Positions 1 through 9,606 of a stretch of DNA of 64,000 bases are shown piece after piece. The stretch is from positions 682,001-746,000 of the forward strand of contig NC_013743.1 of the NCBI RefSeq assembly GCF_000025325.1. The letters run 5' to 3'. Numbering within the stretch: the first letter of the stretch is position 1; each line of letters begins with the position of its first letter. This stretch comes from Haloterrigena turkmenica DSM 5511 (GTDB taxonomy: Archaea > Halobacteriota > Halobacteria > Halobacteriales > Natrialbaceae). Both the position numbers and the translations under genes were made by a program. The notes beneath the pieces are model-generated. The model made no database searches. It saw nothing but the letters and a program-made list of their open reading frames with translations, and was not told the origin of the DNA.

Positions 1-234
1 AGTTCTGAGAATACTACTGACAGGCGCACCGACACGTCCCCGCCCGGTCCCTCTCCGCCGCGCCCGACCGGTCGGGGAAAACCGACGGCTGCATCGGCTC
101 TCGACGGTCGGTTACTGCCGAGACGAAACCCCGCGGACTCGCTCTCGGTCTCGTCCGACCGGGGAGTATCCACGAACGTGTATTACGAATTCAAGACGAA
201 AGCGTTTTTGAGCACGGATACGGGGGTACAGGTA

Positions 235-486
235 ATGACCGCCTACACCGCGACGGTGACCGTTCGGCTCAAACACGGCGTCCTCGATCCCGAGGCAGAG
301 ACGACCCAGCAGGCCTTAGAGCGGCTGGGCTTCGACCTCGAGGACCTGCGTTCGGCGGACCGCTTCGAGGTCGATCTCGAGGCCGAATCGGCCGAGAGCG
401 CCCGCGAGCGCGCAGACGAGATGGCAGAACGGCTGCTGGCGAACCCGACCATCCACGACTACGACGTGGAGGTCGACGAGCGGTAG
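235..486 (+). CDS. purS: Phosphoribosylformylglycinamidine synthase subunit PurS
   Basis: PurS is the small structural subunit of the three-part FGAM synthase (PurS, PurQ, PurL) of de novo purine synthesis and helps carry ammonia from PurQ to PurL. The 83-residue product has the usual size and the family opening TVTVRLKHGVLDPEAET. The reading frame extends upstream to a GTG at 178, but homology begins at the ATG at 235, so that start was chosen. The stop codon directly abuts the purQ ATG, which implies an operon. PurL is not in the window. No clear purine operator is visible upstream; the first 234 bases hold no recognisable gene. Confidence 0.93.
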   Translation: MTAYTATVTVRLKHGVLDPEAETTQQALERLGFDLEDLRSADRFEVDLEAESAESARERADEMAERLLANPTIHDYDVEVDER

Positions 487-1179
487 ATGACGGTTTCCAT
501 CGTTCGCTTCGGCGGCTCGAACTGCGACCGGGACGCCGAGCGCGCCCTCGAGCACCTCGATATCGACGCCGAGATCGTCTGGCACGAGGACGGCCTGCCG
601 GCCGACACCTCGGGGATCGTCCTGCCGGGCGGGTTCTCCTACGGGGACTACCTGCGTGCGGGTGCGATGGCCGCGCGCTCGCCGATCATGGCCGAGGTCC
701 GCGAGGCCGCGGCCGAGGGGACACCCGTCCTCGGCGTCTGCAACGGCGCCCAGATCGGCTGCGAATCGGGCCTCACCGAGGGCGCCTTTACCACCAACGA
801 GAGCGCCCGCTTCCAGTGTGAACACGTCTACCTTCGCGTCGAGCGGGCGGACACGCCCTGGACCGCCGCCTACGACGAGGGCGACGTCATCGAGGTGCCC
901 ATCGCCCACGGCGAGGGACGCTACGAGATCGACGACGACCGCCTCGACGAACTCGAGGACGAGGGTCGCGTCCTCTTTCGCTACTGCAACGAGAACGGCG
1001 AGACCGGGCCCGAGGTCAATCCGAACGGCTCGAAACACAACGTCGCGGGCGTCCTCGGCGAGCGCGAGAGCGTCGCCGTGTTGATGCCCCACCCCGAGCG
1101 GGCGACGCTGCCCGACGTCGGTCCGACGGACGGACAGGGGATCCTCCGCGGCTTCGAACTGGCCGAAACGGAGGCGTAG
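487..1179 (+). CDS. purQ: Phosphoribosylformylglycinamidine synthase glutaminase subunit PurQ
   Basis: PurQ is a class I glutamine amidotransferase that releases ammonia from glutamine for FGAM synthesis with PurS and PurL in the cytoplasm. The 230-residue product shows the nucleophile loop GVCNGAQIG (Cys near residue 88), the oxyanion-side motif LPGGFSYGDYLRAG, and the C-terminal His-Glu pair in MPHPERA. The length matches the stand-alone archaeal/Gram-positive PurQ form. Its ATG follows the purS stop with no gap, so the two are probably translationally coupled. Confidence 0.95.
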   Translation: MTVSIVRFGGSNCDRDAERALEHLDIDAEIVWHEDGLPADTSGIVLPGGFSYGDYLRAGAMAARSPIMAEVREAAAEGTPVLGVCNGAQIGCESGLTEGAFTTNESARFQCEHVYLRVERADTPWTAAYDEGDVIEVPIAHGEGRYEIDDDRLDELEDEGRVLFRYCNENGETGPEVNPNGSKHNVAGVLGERESVAVLMPHPERATLPDVGPTDGQGILRGFELAETEA

Positions 1180-1323
1180 ACGTCCGCTGGACCCCATTAA
1201 TCACCCATTCGCCTTCCCCGTCGGAGTGCCGACCGCGCCACGACTCAATTTTTGAGTCGAGTCGAACAGTAATGACATGGCAGTTCGTTGAAGCCGGTAT
1301 ATCCAACTGGAGGGGACGAGCGC

Positions 1324-4300
1324 ATGGGATCTGAAACGGGGGTCGTCTACGTCTGTCCCGCCGCCGACGGGACCGTCCGAGAACTGCGCGAACGCGTCGG
1401 TCGAGTTACGACCGTCGACGCTATCGCGGAGCGTCAGGCCGTTCTCTCGAATGCCGACTGCGTCGTCGTCGGCGACGGCTCGCCCGACGCCGATCCGGTC
1501 GAGTGCTGTCGCCGGCTCCGGGACCAGTGGTCCGACCTTCCCGTGATCGTCTTTCCGGCCGACGGCAGCGAGTCGCTGGCCGGCGCGGTCGTCGCCGCCG
1601 GCGCTGACGGCTACGTTCCCCGCGCCGACGGTGTCGACACGCTCGCGAGCCGTCTCGACGCGCTCCTCGCGGACGACGGGACCGAGACGCCGACTGTCGA
1701 CTCCTCCGCGTCCGATTCGGCGACCGCGCTCTCGAGTCAACTCGAGTCGCTGATCGACCAATCGCCGTTCGCCATGATCGAGTGGTCCCTCGAGTTCGAC
1801 GCTGTGAGCTGGAATCCGGCGGCGACGGAGCTGTTCGGCTACACGGCGTCAGAGGCCCACGGTCGGGCCGCGACCGAACTGATCGTTCCCGCCGACATTC
1901 GGGACGAGATCCGCAAGCACTGGGAACACCTACTCGACGGGGAGTTCGACGGAAACTCCGCGTGGCGGACCAACGAGAACGTTCGCAAGGACGGGTCGAC
2001 GATCACCTGCGAGTGGCTCAACACGCCGCTGACCGACGACGACGGCGCGGTCGTCAGCGTCCTCTCGTTCGTTCAGGACGTCACCGCTGAACGCAAGCGC
2101 GCGAACGCCCTCGAGGCGCTGCAGGGGACGACCCGCGAGCTGATGCGCGCCGAGTCGGCCGACGAGATCGCGCGGATCGTCACCGATGCGACCGACCACG
2201 TCATCGACCGCCCCCTCGCGACGGTCCGGTTCCACGACGAGGATCGCGAGACGCTCGAACCCGCCGCAGTCAGCGAGACGCTCGACGAGGTCTCGGGCGA
2301 GATCGCCGCTCTCGGGCCGGGCGACGGGATACTCTGGCAGTCCTACGAGGACGGCGAACCGGCTATCGTCGAAGACGCCTGGACCGAGCGGCTCCCCTAC
2401 GATGTCGGGGTCGATGTCGGCACGACCGTTTTCCAGCCGCTGGGTGACCACGGGGTGCTGACGGTGGCATCGGTCGGCGACGCCGACCTCGATCCCGCCG
2501 AAATCCACCTCGTGCACGTCCTCGCCGCGACGGCCGAAGCCGCGCTCGACCGCGCCGCCCGCGAACGGGAACTCGAGCGGACCCAGACGATCGTCGAGAC
2601 GGTCGGTGACTGCGTCTACCAGCTCGATGCCGAGGGCCGGTTCGTCACCGTCAACGACACGATGGCGAAGACGTGTGACTACGGTCGCGACGCTCTCGTC
2701 GGCGAGCACATCTCGACGGTCCTCACCGACGAGAGCGTCGAGCGCGGACAGCGCCACATTCGCCGTCTCCGCTCGAACGATCGACGTATTGCGACCTACG
2801 AGGTCACGCTGGTGGGGCGCGACGGCGAACGCACCCCGGCCGAGGTCAACATGGCCCTGTTGCGCTCGGACGGCGAGATCGTGGGCTCGGCCGGCATCGC
2901 TCGCGATATCAGCGAACGCAAGCGGATGGAGCGAGAGCTGGTCAAACGGAAGGCGAAGATCGAGCGTCTTCACGAGATCGCCTCTCGCCTCGAGAACTGT
3001 CGGAGTCGACAGGAGATCTACGACTGCACCGTCGAGGCGGCCGAAGACGTCCTGAACTTCGACGTCTGCGTCGTCAAGCGTCTCGAGGGCGAACACCTCG
3101 TCACGGTGGCTCTCTCCTCGAAACTCGACGCCGAGTTCGACCGGCGGATGGGGATCGACGAGGGGATCGCCAGCAAGACGTATCGAACAGGGGGGACCTA
3201 CCGGATCGACGACCTCCGGACGGCGCCCGACGCCGCGCCGGTCGACGGCACGCTGCGCTCGGTGCTGTCCGTCCCGATCGGCGACCGGGGCGTGTTTCAG
3301 ACGGTCTCGAAGACGGTCGACTCGTTCAGTCGGGAGGACGAGGAGCTGGCGGAGCTCCTGTTGTCACACGTCACCGACGCGCTCGATCGACTCGCGTTCG
3401 AGGAGCAGTTGCGGGCGGAACGCGACCGGTTCGCGGCACTGTTCGAGAACGTCCCCGACGCCGTCGTCAGCGCGCGCCAGACGGCCGACGACGCGATCGT
3501 CGAGGCGGTCAACCCGGCGTTCGAACGAACGTTCGGCTACGAGGAGTCGGCGGTCGTCGATCAGTCCCTCGATCAAATCATCGTCCCGCCCAACAGGACC
3601 GCGGAGGCGGAAACGATCACCCGCCGCGGCGGCAACGGCGAGACCGTCGAGACCGAGGTCAAGCGGCGGACCGCCGACGGATTGCGCGATTTCATGATGC
3701 GCGTCGTTCCGGTCGACCGCGGCGAGTCGACCGACCACACGTTCGGCCTCTACACCGACGTCACCGACCGGAAACAACGGCAGAAGCGCGTCGAGATCCT
3801 GAACCGCGTCCTGCGCCACGACATGCGAAACGGTATGAACATCATCGACGGCTGCGCCGAGATGCTCGCCGACGCCGTTGACGACGACGATATCGAGTAC
3901 GCGACTACCATTCAGGAGCGGGCTAGCGAACTCGTCTCGCTCGCCGAGAAGACCCGCACCGTCGAGCGCGTCCTGGACCGCGAGCCGACGACGACGGGGC
4001 CGACCGACGTCGCCCAGACGATCGCGGAAACCGTCGACCGCCTCGAGTCCGACTATCCCGGCGTCACCGTCTCCCGTTCGGTCCCCGACCGGCTGTTCGT
4101 CCGGATCGACGCCTCGCTGGAGACGGCGCTCTACCAGGTGCTCGAGAACGCCGTCGAACACCACGACGGGACGGCGCCGACGATCGAGGTGTCGGTCTGC
4201 GACCGGAGCGACGACGGAATGCTCTCGCTGTCGGTCGCCGACGACGGGCCCGGAATGCCCGACGAGGAGCGGGAGCTACTCCAGGGCGACCGGGAGATCA

Positions 4301-4482
4301 CGCAACTGCGCCACGCCAGCGGGCTCGGCCTCTGGCTCGTCAACCTCGTCGTCACGCAGGCCGGCGGCCAGCTGTCCTTCGACGCGAACGAGCCGCGAGG
4401 CACCGTCGTCACGCTCGAGATTCCGCGCGCCGACACGGAGTTGGTGCAACCGACCGGGGACGAGGCGGCTACCGGCGACTAA
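1324..4482 (+). CDS. Multi-domain PAS/GAF sensor histidine kinase
   Basis: Large soluble haloarchaeal histidine kinase of 1052 residues. Order: a receiver-like domain (about 1-118) in which the usual phospho-Asp strand reads CVVVGDG, PAS (about 138-262), GAF (about 270-412), PAS (about 418-540), GAF (about 548-690), PAS (about 700-820), a phosphoacceptor region RVLRHDMRNGMN with His832, and an HATPase_c domain with LENAVEHH (N box), VADDGPGMP (G1) and GLGLWLVN (G2). No membrane segment is seen, so it should sense a cytosolic signal. The frame opens at a TTG at 1288, but the ATG at 1324 has a good Shine-Dalgarno GGAGG at 1309-1313 and is preferred. No cognate receiver gene is adjacent. Confidence 0.88.
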   Translation: MGSETGVVYVCPAADGTVRELRERVGRVTTVDAIAERQAVLSNADCVVVGDGSPDADPVECCRRLRDQWSDLPVIVFPADGSESLAGAVVAAGADGYVPRADGVDTLASRLDALLADDGTETPTVDSSASDSATALSSQLESLIDQSPFAMIEWSLEFDAVSWNPAATELFGYTASEAHGRAATELIVPADIRDEIRKHWEHLLDGEFDGNSAWRTNENVRKDGSTITCEWLNTPLTDDDGAVVSVLSFVQDVTAERKRANALEALQGTTRELMRAESADEIARIVTDATDHVIDRPLATVRFHDEDRETLEPAAVSETLDEVSGEIAALGPGDGILWQSYEDGEPAIVEDAWTERLPYDVGVDVGTTVFQPLGDHGVLTVASVGDADLDPAEIHLVHVLAATAEAALDRAARERELERTQTIVETVGDCVYQLDAEGRFVTVNDTMAKTCDYGRDALVGEHISTVLTDESVERGQRHIRRLRSNDRRIATYEVTLVGRDGERTPAEVNMALLRSDGEIVGSAGIARDISERKRMERELVKRKAKIERLHEIASRLENCRSRQEIYDCTVEAAEDVLNFDVCVVKRLEGEHLVTVALSSKLDAEFDRRMGIDEGIASKTYRTGGTYRIDDLRTAPDAAPVDGTLRSVLSVPIGDRGVFQTVSKTVDSFSREDEELAELLLSHVTDALDRLAFEEQLRAERDRFAALFENVPDAVVSARQTADDAIVEAVNPAFERTFGYEESAVVDQSLDQIIVPPNRTAEAETITRRGGNGETVETEVKRRTADGLRDFMMRVVPVDRGESTDHTFGLYTDVTDRKQRQKRVEILNRVLRHDMRNGMNIIDGCAEMLADAVDDDDIEYATTIQERASELVSLAEKTRTVERVLDREPTTTGPTDVAQTIAETVDRLESDYPGVTVSRSVPDRLFVRIDASLETALYQVLENAVEHHDGTAPTIEVSVCDRSDDGMLSLSVADDGPGMPDEERELLQGDREITQLRHASGLGLWLVNLVVTQAGGQLSFDANEPRGTVVTLEIPRADTELVQPTGDEAATGD

Positions 4483-4532
4483 TGGGGTCGTCTCCGAACG
4501 CAAAATAGCAGAGCGTCGGCGGCGACGACGAC

Positions 4533-5630
4533 TTAGCGAGTCAGCGGCTGGTTGAAACTCCGCTCGCGTTCCATCACGGTCTCCCAGGTCAGTTCGCACT
4601 CACAGGAGACCTGCTCGAAGACCGAGGGGTCCTGCCGGAGGTCGAAGTCCTTGATCGCCTTCTGGACGAGGTCGTCACACTCCGTGCAGTTGTGCGGTCC
4701 GCGGTCGGAGCCGTGGCCGACCGGGTCGGAGACGACGATCGCGTCGACGTCGGCCGTCTCCTCGAGCACGTGGGCGACCGACCAGAGCCACGGCGGGCGG
4801 TAGCCGTCGTTGAAGTAGAGCTCGTCGACCATCGTGTAGCGCTGGACGTTACAGGGGTTCATCGAGACGGTGTGACAGCCCTCGACGTCGGCACAGCGCT
4901 CGATCGACGAGATCATGTCGTCGACGGCCTCGGACTCGGTGAGGAACGGCGGCTTCATCAGGAGGTAGGCCTTGATCCCCGCCTCGGCGTCGTCGGCCTC
5001 GTCGTCCGCCGTCGCGGCCTCGGCGCAGGCGTCCTCGAAGTCCGCGAAGTCGAAGTACTTGTTCACGCAGTCGTGGCGGACGCGGTCGGTCGCCGTCTCG
5101 AGGCCGATCGCGATGTCCGTGTCGATCCCGTACCCGGTGAAGTCGCCGATCTTCTCACGATCGACGAAGTCCGGCAGCGACTCGAGGACGATCCGGTCGC
5201 GGTCGGCGAAGGTCTCGGCGATGGCGCGGCGGCTCTCCGCGCCGATCTCGCGCTCGTCCAGGAAGGAGCCGGAGGTGTAGATCTTGATGAGCTCGGCCGG
5301 CTCGTCGGCGTTCTCGTCTTCGTGTGCGAGACAGACGTCGATCTGGTCCATCAGCGCTTCGTGGCTGACGCTCCCGCCGTCGACGCTCTCGGCGACGTAG
5401 CCGCACATCGTACAGCCGCCGGCGCGGGCCCACCGGCAGCCCCCCGTGTTCAGAATGATCGTCAGGCTCCGCTTAACGCCGCCGGGGGTGTTGTCCTCGT
5501 CGAGCCAGACGCGGGTGGGCTCGTGGGGATCGTAGCTGGCCTCCTTGCGCGATCGGATCTCGCGCATGACCTGATTGTGGGCGTCCATGCCCTTGCCCTG
5601 CTCGTAGACATCGGGGCTCGGTTTGCTCAT
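4533..5630 (-). CDS. raSEA: Archaeosine synthase radical SAM subunit RaSEA
   Basis: Radical SAM enzyme that with ArcS converts the lysine adduct of preQ0 at tRNA position 15 to archaeosine. The 365-residue protein carries the atypical cluster motif of this family, CRWARAGGCTMCGY, and further conserved blocks such as IKIYTSGSFLD and SMNPCNVQRYTMVD. The frame can be opened at a TTG at 5642, but the ATG at 5630 (MSKPSPDVYEQ) is the natural start. Its partners arcS and tgtA lie near the right end of the window. Archaeosine is established as a D-loop stabiliser of archaeal tRNA. Confidence 0.9.
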   Translation of the reverse strand: MSKPSPDVYEQGKGMDAHNQVMREIRSRKEASYDPHEPTRVWLDEDNTPGGVKRSLTIILNTGGCRWARAGGCTMCGYVAESVDGGSVSHEALMDQIDVCLAHEDENADEPAELIKIYTSGSFLDEREIGAESRRAIAETFADRDRIVLESLPDFVDREKIGDFTGYGIDTDIAIGLETATDRVRHDCVNKYFDFADFEDACAEAATADDEADDAEAGIKAYLLMKPPFLTESEAVDDMISSIERCADVEGCHTVSMNPCNVQRYTMVDELYFNDGYRPPWLWSVAHVLEETADVDAIVVSDPVGHGSDRGPHNCTECDDLVQKAIKDFDLRQDPSVFEQVSCECELTWETVMERERSFNQPLTR

Positions 5631-5707
5631 TACGAGGGGCAAGCAGTCCGGCGCGTAAAGCGCCTTCGTCTGGGGTCACGAGTACAGCGCTACGATAGTG
5701 GCCGGCG

Positions 5708-6019
5708 TCACTCGGAGACGACGACACCGCCATCTGCGCCGACGCGAACGTCGTATCCGCAGTACGTGAAGCGGATCGTCGATTCGGTCCGTGCGCCGTC
5801 GGCAGCCGACGACTGAACGAGCGAATCCAACGCGTCGGGATCGATGGTGTCGTACAGCGGGGGTAACGCCAGCGGATCGGTCTCCTCGAGCGAGGCGACC
5901 CGTTCGATGATCTCCAGACTCGGTGTCTCGCTCGATGGCTCCGCAGAGAGAGCTGGTTTACTCATTACCTGATGGTCTCCTTCGATGGTCTCGTATCTAC
6001 TGTCGTATTCTTCCCCCAT
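5708..6019 (-). CDS. HalOD1 output-domain small protein
   Basis: 103-residue stand-alone HalOD1 protein, a haloarchaeal output domain usually found with signalling proteins. The signature LPPLYDTIDPDALDSLV lies at about residues 52-68, followed by a short beta-rich tail IRFTYCGYDVRVGADG. The first 35 residues look unstructured. The ATG at 6019 begins only a few bases after an AT-rich run, suggesting a short leader or leaderless mRNA. A second protein of this type is at 61078-61434. The biochemical activity of the family is unknown to me. Confidence 0.8.
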   Translation of the reverse strand: MGEEYDSRYETIEGDHQVMSKPALSAEPSSETPSLEIIERVASLEETDPLALPPLYDTIDPDALDSLVQSSAADGARTESTIRFTYCGYDVRVGADGGVVVSE

Positions 6020-6065
6020 TTATATTGGAACGGATATTTGGGGATCGACTATCCCTCGGATCCGG

Positions 6066-6734
6066 TCAGTCGTCGAACAGGTGGCGAAACACTTTGGCCA
6101 TGATCCGCCGCAGATGCGTCGATAGCGTCGATTGTGAAATATCGAGTTCGTCGGCGACTTCGGCCGCACTCGCGCCCTTCGGTTCGTAATAGCCCATTCG
6201 GGTCGCGGTCCGGGCGACCTCTCGCTGGCGTTCGGTGAGAGCGACCTCGGCGCGACCGCCGGAGACCGCATTCGCTCGCGATTCGGTGCTGTAAATCTTC
6301 TCAAGATCGAATCGAATGTTCTCCTCGCGACAGAACTCCCAGTAGTCGCCGAGCCGTTCTCGATCGGGCGCGTGTAATCGCAGTCCCCAGCCCCGGCCGA
6401 CGGTCTGACTGGAGAGCACCTGTAGTCCGAGATCGGCGATTTCGGGGGTCGTGAACTTCGTCTCTCGGGTGTGATAGATCTGGTAGACGCGGTGGTCTTG
6501 GAACTCCATCGTCACTTCCCATTCGGCTACCGTGTGATCGGTCTCGAGCGCGGAGTCGAACGCTCGAAAGTCGCAGTCCGTTACCGAATAAAAGAGGATC
6601 GATCCGGACCGATCGGGATAGGTCAACGGTTCCGATTCCACCACTATTTCCGCGCCGTCGACGGTCCGGATCGTCGGCGTCAGTGGGAGGTCGGGGTGAG
6701 AGATCGTCATTTCGGCGATGAAGCTCTGCGTCAT
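6066..6734 (-). CDS. HTH_10 (Bat-type) transcriptional regulator
   Basis: 222-residue regulator with an N-terminal beta-rich Bat-like domain and a C-terminal HTH_10 DNA-binding domain. The latter shows LTERQREVARTATRMGYYEPKG, in shorter form TERQREVARTATRMGYYEP, followed by ASAAEVADELDISQSTLSTH, typical of haloarchaeal bacterio-opsin-activator-like proteins. An upstream GTG at 6743 is possible, but the ATG at 6734 is preferred. No PAS or GAF sensor domain is present, so the ligand or signal is unknown. It lies downstream of, and in the same direction as, the small zinc-finger gene at 6855-7043. Confidence 0.85.
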   Translation of the reverse strand: MTQSFIAEMTISHPDLPLTPTIRTVDGAEIVVESEPLTYPDRSGSILFYSVTDCDFRAFDSALETDHTVAEWEVTMEFQDHRVYQIYHTRETKFTTPEIADLGLQVLSSQTVGRGWGLRLHAPDRERLGDYWEFCREENIRFDLEKIYSTESRANAVSGGRAEVALTERQREVARTATRMGYYEPKGASAAEVADELDISQSTLSTHLRRIMAKVFRHLFDD

Positions 6735-6854
6735 CGGTCTCACCTCGATGACGAGGGCACGAGACGGGAAAGTGTTGGGCTGCCACGCCGAGACGCGGCG
6801 ATGGCACTCGGGCCCCCGGAGCGACCTCCGGCTGGCCGTCCGTCGCCGACCGTC

Positions 6855-7043
6855 CTAGTCGAGTCGCATCTCTCGAGTTTCGATCGCGTCACAGGTCGGA
6901 CAGACGAACTGGTAGGTGACGCGGCTCCCGGTCGTCTGGACGCGCCAGCCCCCCTCCGTGTCGACGTAGCCACACGCCGGACATTTGGGGTCGGAGTCGA
7001 ACTTCGCCTTGAGTTGCTCGAAGGGTGACCGATAGGTAGACAT
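6855..7043 (-). CDS. HVO_0649-like small zinc-finger protein
   Basis: 62-residue protein with two CxxC pairs (PKCPACGYVD and VCPTCDA) about 25 residues apart, expected to bind one zinc ion. The arrangement and the opening YRSPFEQLKAKFDSDPKCP match the HVO_0649-type haloarchaeal family as I recall it. The frame is open further upstream, but the ATG at 7043 gives the family-like N terminus. Small zinc proteins of this group affect swarming, biofilm or regulation in Haloferax in some cases; no specific role can be read here. Confidence 0.75.
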   Translation of the reverse strand: MSTYRSPFEQLKAKFDSDPKCPACGYVDTEGGWRVQTTGSRVTYQFVCPTCDAIETREMRLD

Positions 7044-7153
7044 GTGTTTAGCTATGCTATGGCAACACATAACAACCTAGGGTACCAGTCCGATCGTTGA
7101 ACCGTCCGGCCGAGCACCGCGGTTCTTACGGCGTTGCCGTCCCAAGGAGCGCT

Positions 7154-9088
7154 ATGGAGAACGCCGATGCGGCGGAGAACGAGGGTCAGGTCGCGCCCGC
7201 AGTCGCTGCGCTCGAGGCCGTCGTTGACCCCGTCGTCGCCGTCGTCGACGGGACGATCACGTACGCGAACGACGCGGCGCTGACGGCTTTCGATCTGGCA
7301 GCATCGACCGAGAGCGAGGCCGACGACGAGGCCGGCGAGTGGGACGCGGCGAGCGCGCTCGACTCGTGGCCGCGACTCGAGACGGCCGTCGACGAGACGA
7401 CCGTCGGGACGGTCCGCCGGGTGCCCCTCGAGGACGAGACGTACGACGCGCGCGTCCACCGGGACGCGGCGATGGCGACGATCACGTTCGACCGCGAGCG
7501 CACCGCGAGCAGCGAGTCGGCGGCGGAGACCGACAGCGCGGCGCTCGGCGAGGGCGACCGGACGGTCAAGGATCGCGCGATCAACGAGGCGCCGGTCGGG
7601 ATCACTATCTCCGATCCAGATCTCGAGGACAACCCGCTGGTCTACGTCAACGACGCCTACCAGGAGATCACCGGCTACGGCTACGACGAGGTCGTCGGCC
7701 GGAACTGCCGGTTCCTGCAGGGAGAGGACTCCCAGGAGGTGGCCATCGCCGAGATGGCCGCGGCCATCGACGAGGAGCGGCCGGTCACCGTCGAACTGAA
7801 GAACTACCGCAAGGACGGCACCGAGTTCTGGAACGAAGTGACGATCGCGCCCGTCCGCGACGAAGACGGGACGGTCACCCACTACGTCGGCTTCCAGAAC
7901 GACGTGACGGCGCGCAAGGAGGCCGAACTCGCCCTCGAGCGCCGTACCGAGGAGCTCGACGATCTCTTAGAGCGCGTGGAGGGGCTGATCCAGGATGTCA
8001 CGGACGTCGTCGCGGGCTCGACGGACCGGTCGGAACTCGAGGCCGCGGTCTGCGAGCGGATCGCCGCGGAGGCGGGCTACGACGGCGCGTGGATCGGCGA
8101 GCGAAACCCCGCGACGGGGTCGATCGACGTCCGAGCGAGCGCCGGCGCGTGCGACGATCCGGAGGGTGAGCCGATCGACGCTGACCACCCCGCCGCCGCG
8201 GCGCTCGAGGAGCGCGCTGCTACGACCGAGGCGGTCGAGGAGGGGACTCACGCTGCGTTCCCGCTGTCGTACAACGGCATCGAGTACGGCGTGCTCACTG
8301 TCCGCACCGACCGGGACCGCGAAATCGACGAGCGCGAGCGGGTGATTCTCTCAGCGCTGGCCCGCGCGGTCGCCAGCGGCGTCAACGCCCGCGAGACCAG
8401 CCGCGTGCTCGAGACCGACGCCGTCGTCGCCGTCGAACTCACGCTGACCGATCGCTCGGTCGCGCCCGTCGCGCTCACCGCGGGAGCCGACTGCCGACTC
8501 GAGTACCGCCGCTCGGTCCACCGCACCGACGACGAGACCGCGTCGCTGTGTACCGTTACGGGCTCCGAGGCCACCGCGGCCGACCTCGTCGCAGCGGCCG
8601 ACGCCGCCGAACTGGACTGCCGGGTCGTCCTCGAGCGCGAGGGGGAGTGTCTGGTCGAACTCGCCGGCGGCGACGACCTCGTCGGCTGGCTCTCCGAGCG
8701 GGGCGTTCGCCTCCAGTCGATCGAGAGCGAGGACGGGCGGGCCCGCGTCACGCTCGAGATTCCGCGCTCGGCCAACGTCCGTTCGATCGTGGAGGCCCTC
8801 GAGGACCGGTACGCCGGGACCGACGTCATCTCGTTCCAGCAGCGCGAGCGCGAGGGCGAGACCCGCCAGGAGTTCGCGGCCCGCCTCGAGCGGGACCTGA
8901 CCGAGCGCCAGTTCGCCGCGCTCCAGCGGGCGTACCTGAGCGGCTACTTCGAGTGGCCGCGTCCGACGACGGGCGAGGATCTCGCCCAGTCGATGGGTGT
9001 CTCCCGGCCGACGTTCCACGAACACCTTCGAACCGCGGAAGCGAAGCTGTGTGGCGCGTTCTTCGGAGACACTGAGTCTTCGGGCTGA
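7154..9088 (+). CDS. LOV/PAS-GAF-HTH_10 Bat-like regulator, putative blue-light sensor
   Basis: 644-residue one-component regulator: a short PAS-like segment (about 1-120), a LOV-type PAS domain (about 147-262), a coiled linker, a GAF domain (about 290-410), a Bat-associated domain and a C-terminal HTH_10 (LTERQFAALQRAYLSGYFEW onward). The LOV core is intact: GRNCRFLQG with Cys185, the FMN-contact Asn in NYRKDGTEFWNEV and the Gln in YVGFQNDVT. These are the residues needed for a flavin-cysteine photoadduct. The ATG at 7154 has AAGGAG at 7144-7149; an upstream in-frame start at 7097 is less likely. Halobacterium Bat, which controls bacteriorhodopsin genes, has a similar layout. No rhodopsin gene is in the window. 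Confidence 0.85.
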   Translation: MENADAAENEGQVAPAVAALEAVVDPVVAVVDGTITYANDAALTAFDLAASTESEADDEAGEWDAASALDSWPRLETAVDETTVGTVRRVPLEDETYDARVHRDAAMATITFDRERTASSESAAETDSAALGEGDRTVKDRAINEAPVGITISDPDLEDNPLVYVNDAYQEITGYGYDEVVGRNCRFLQGEDSQEVAIAEMAAAIDEERPVTVELKNYRKDGTEFWNEVTIAPVRDEDGTVTHYVGFQNDVTARKEAELALERRTEELDDLLERVEGLIQDVTDVVAGSTDRSELEAAVCERIAAEAGYDGAWIGERNPATGSIDVRASAGACDDPEGEPIDADHPAAAALEERAATTEAVEEGTHAAFPLSYNGIEYGVLTVRTDRDREIDERERVILSALARAVASGVNARETSRVLETDAVVAVELTLTDRSVAPVALTAGADCRLEYRRSVHRTDDETASLCTVTGSEATAADLVAAADAAELDCRVVLEREGECLVELAGGDDLVGWLSERGVRLQSIESEDGRARVTLEIPRSANVRSIVEALEDRYAGTDVISFQQREREGETRQEFAARLERDLTERQFAALQRAYLSGYFEWPRPTTGEDLAQSMGVSRPTFHEHLRTAEAKLCGAFFGDTESSG

Positions 9089-9186
9089 CACTGCAGGGCT
9101 GAATGCCCGTCTTAACCGACTGTAGCCCGGCGCTAGCGGTTGGACGGTCGCCGAGGTTTATCTGTCCCTTCGTGATAGACCAGCCT

Positions 9187-9378
9187 ATGTTCCACCTCAC
9201 AACGGCGGTACCGCTTCAGACGGGCGGCGGGTTCCTGTACTGGGCAGTGATCTTCTTCGTCCTGGCGATCGTCGCGGCCGCCGTCGGCGCCCGCGGCGTC
9301 GCGGGGATCTCGATGGAGGTCGCGCGGATCTTCGTGCTGATCTTCATCATCCTCGCGATCGTCTCCCTGTTACTGTAG
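9187..9378 (+). CDS. DUF1328 family small membrane protein
   Basis: 63-residue hydrophobic protein with two membrane helices ([19 protein letters not shown] and the C-terminal [19 protein letters not shown]) joined by a Gly/Arg loop, the usual form of DUF1328. The frame extends upstream to 9103, but the N-terminal extension is not hydrophobic or conserved, and the ATG at 9187 gives the family length. Function is unknown; related bacterial proteins respond to stress. It is monocistronic between the LOV regulator and the first AOR gene. Confidence 0.75.
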   Translation: MFHLTTAVPLQTGGGFLYWAVIFFVLAIVAAAVGARGVAGISMEVARIFVLIFIILAIVSLLL

Positions 9379-9606
9379 CGGGCGACGGCCGCCGTGGAAT
9401 CGGCGACTCCGGCGGCCGACTCGAGTTAGTGTAGTTACGACGTCGCAGTATTTGCGAGTCCCACCCGATCCGTTAGTTCGATGCATCGTCCACTCGTCCC
9501 GCGATCGCTCGAGCGACGACTCGAGCGAGGTGATAACCGGATCCGGTTACACTAGGGTGAGAACGACTAACAGGATAGACGACTAATTGAACGGTGAGGA
9601 GTTATC

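Noticed and set aside
1288-1323. TTG start for the histidine kinase
   Set aside because: The ATG at 1324 has a better-placed Shine-Dalgarno, and the extra residues are not needed for any domain.
1930-3096. 388-residue minus-strand frame inside the histidine kinase gene
   Set aside because: The plus strand holds PAS and GAF domains here; the antisense frame has no recognisable domain.
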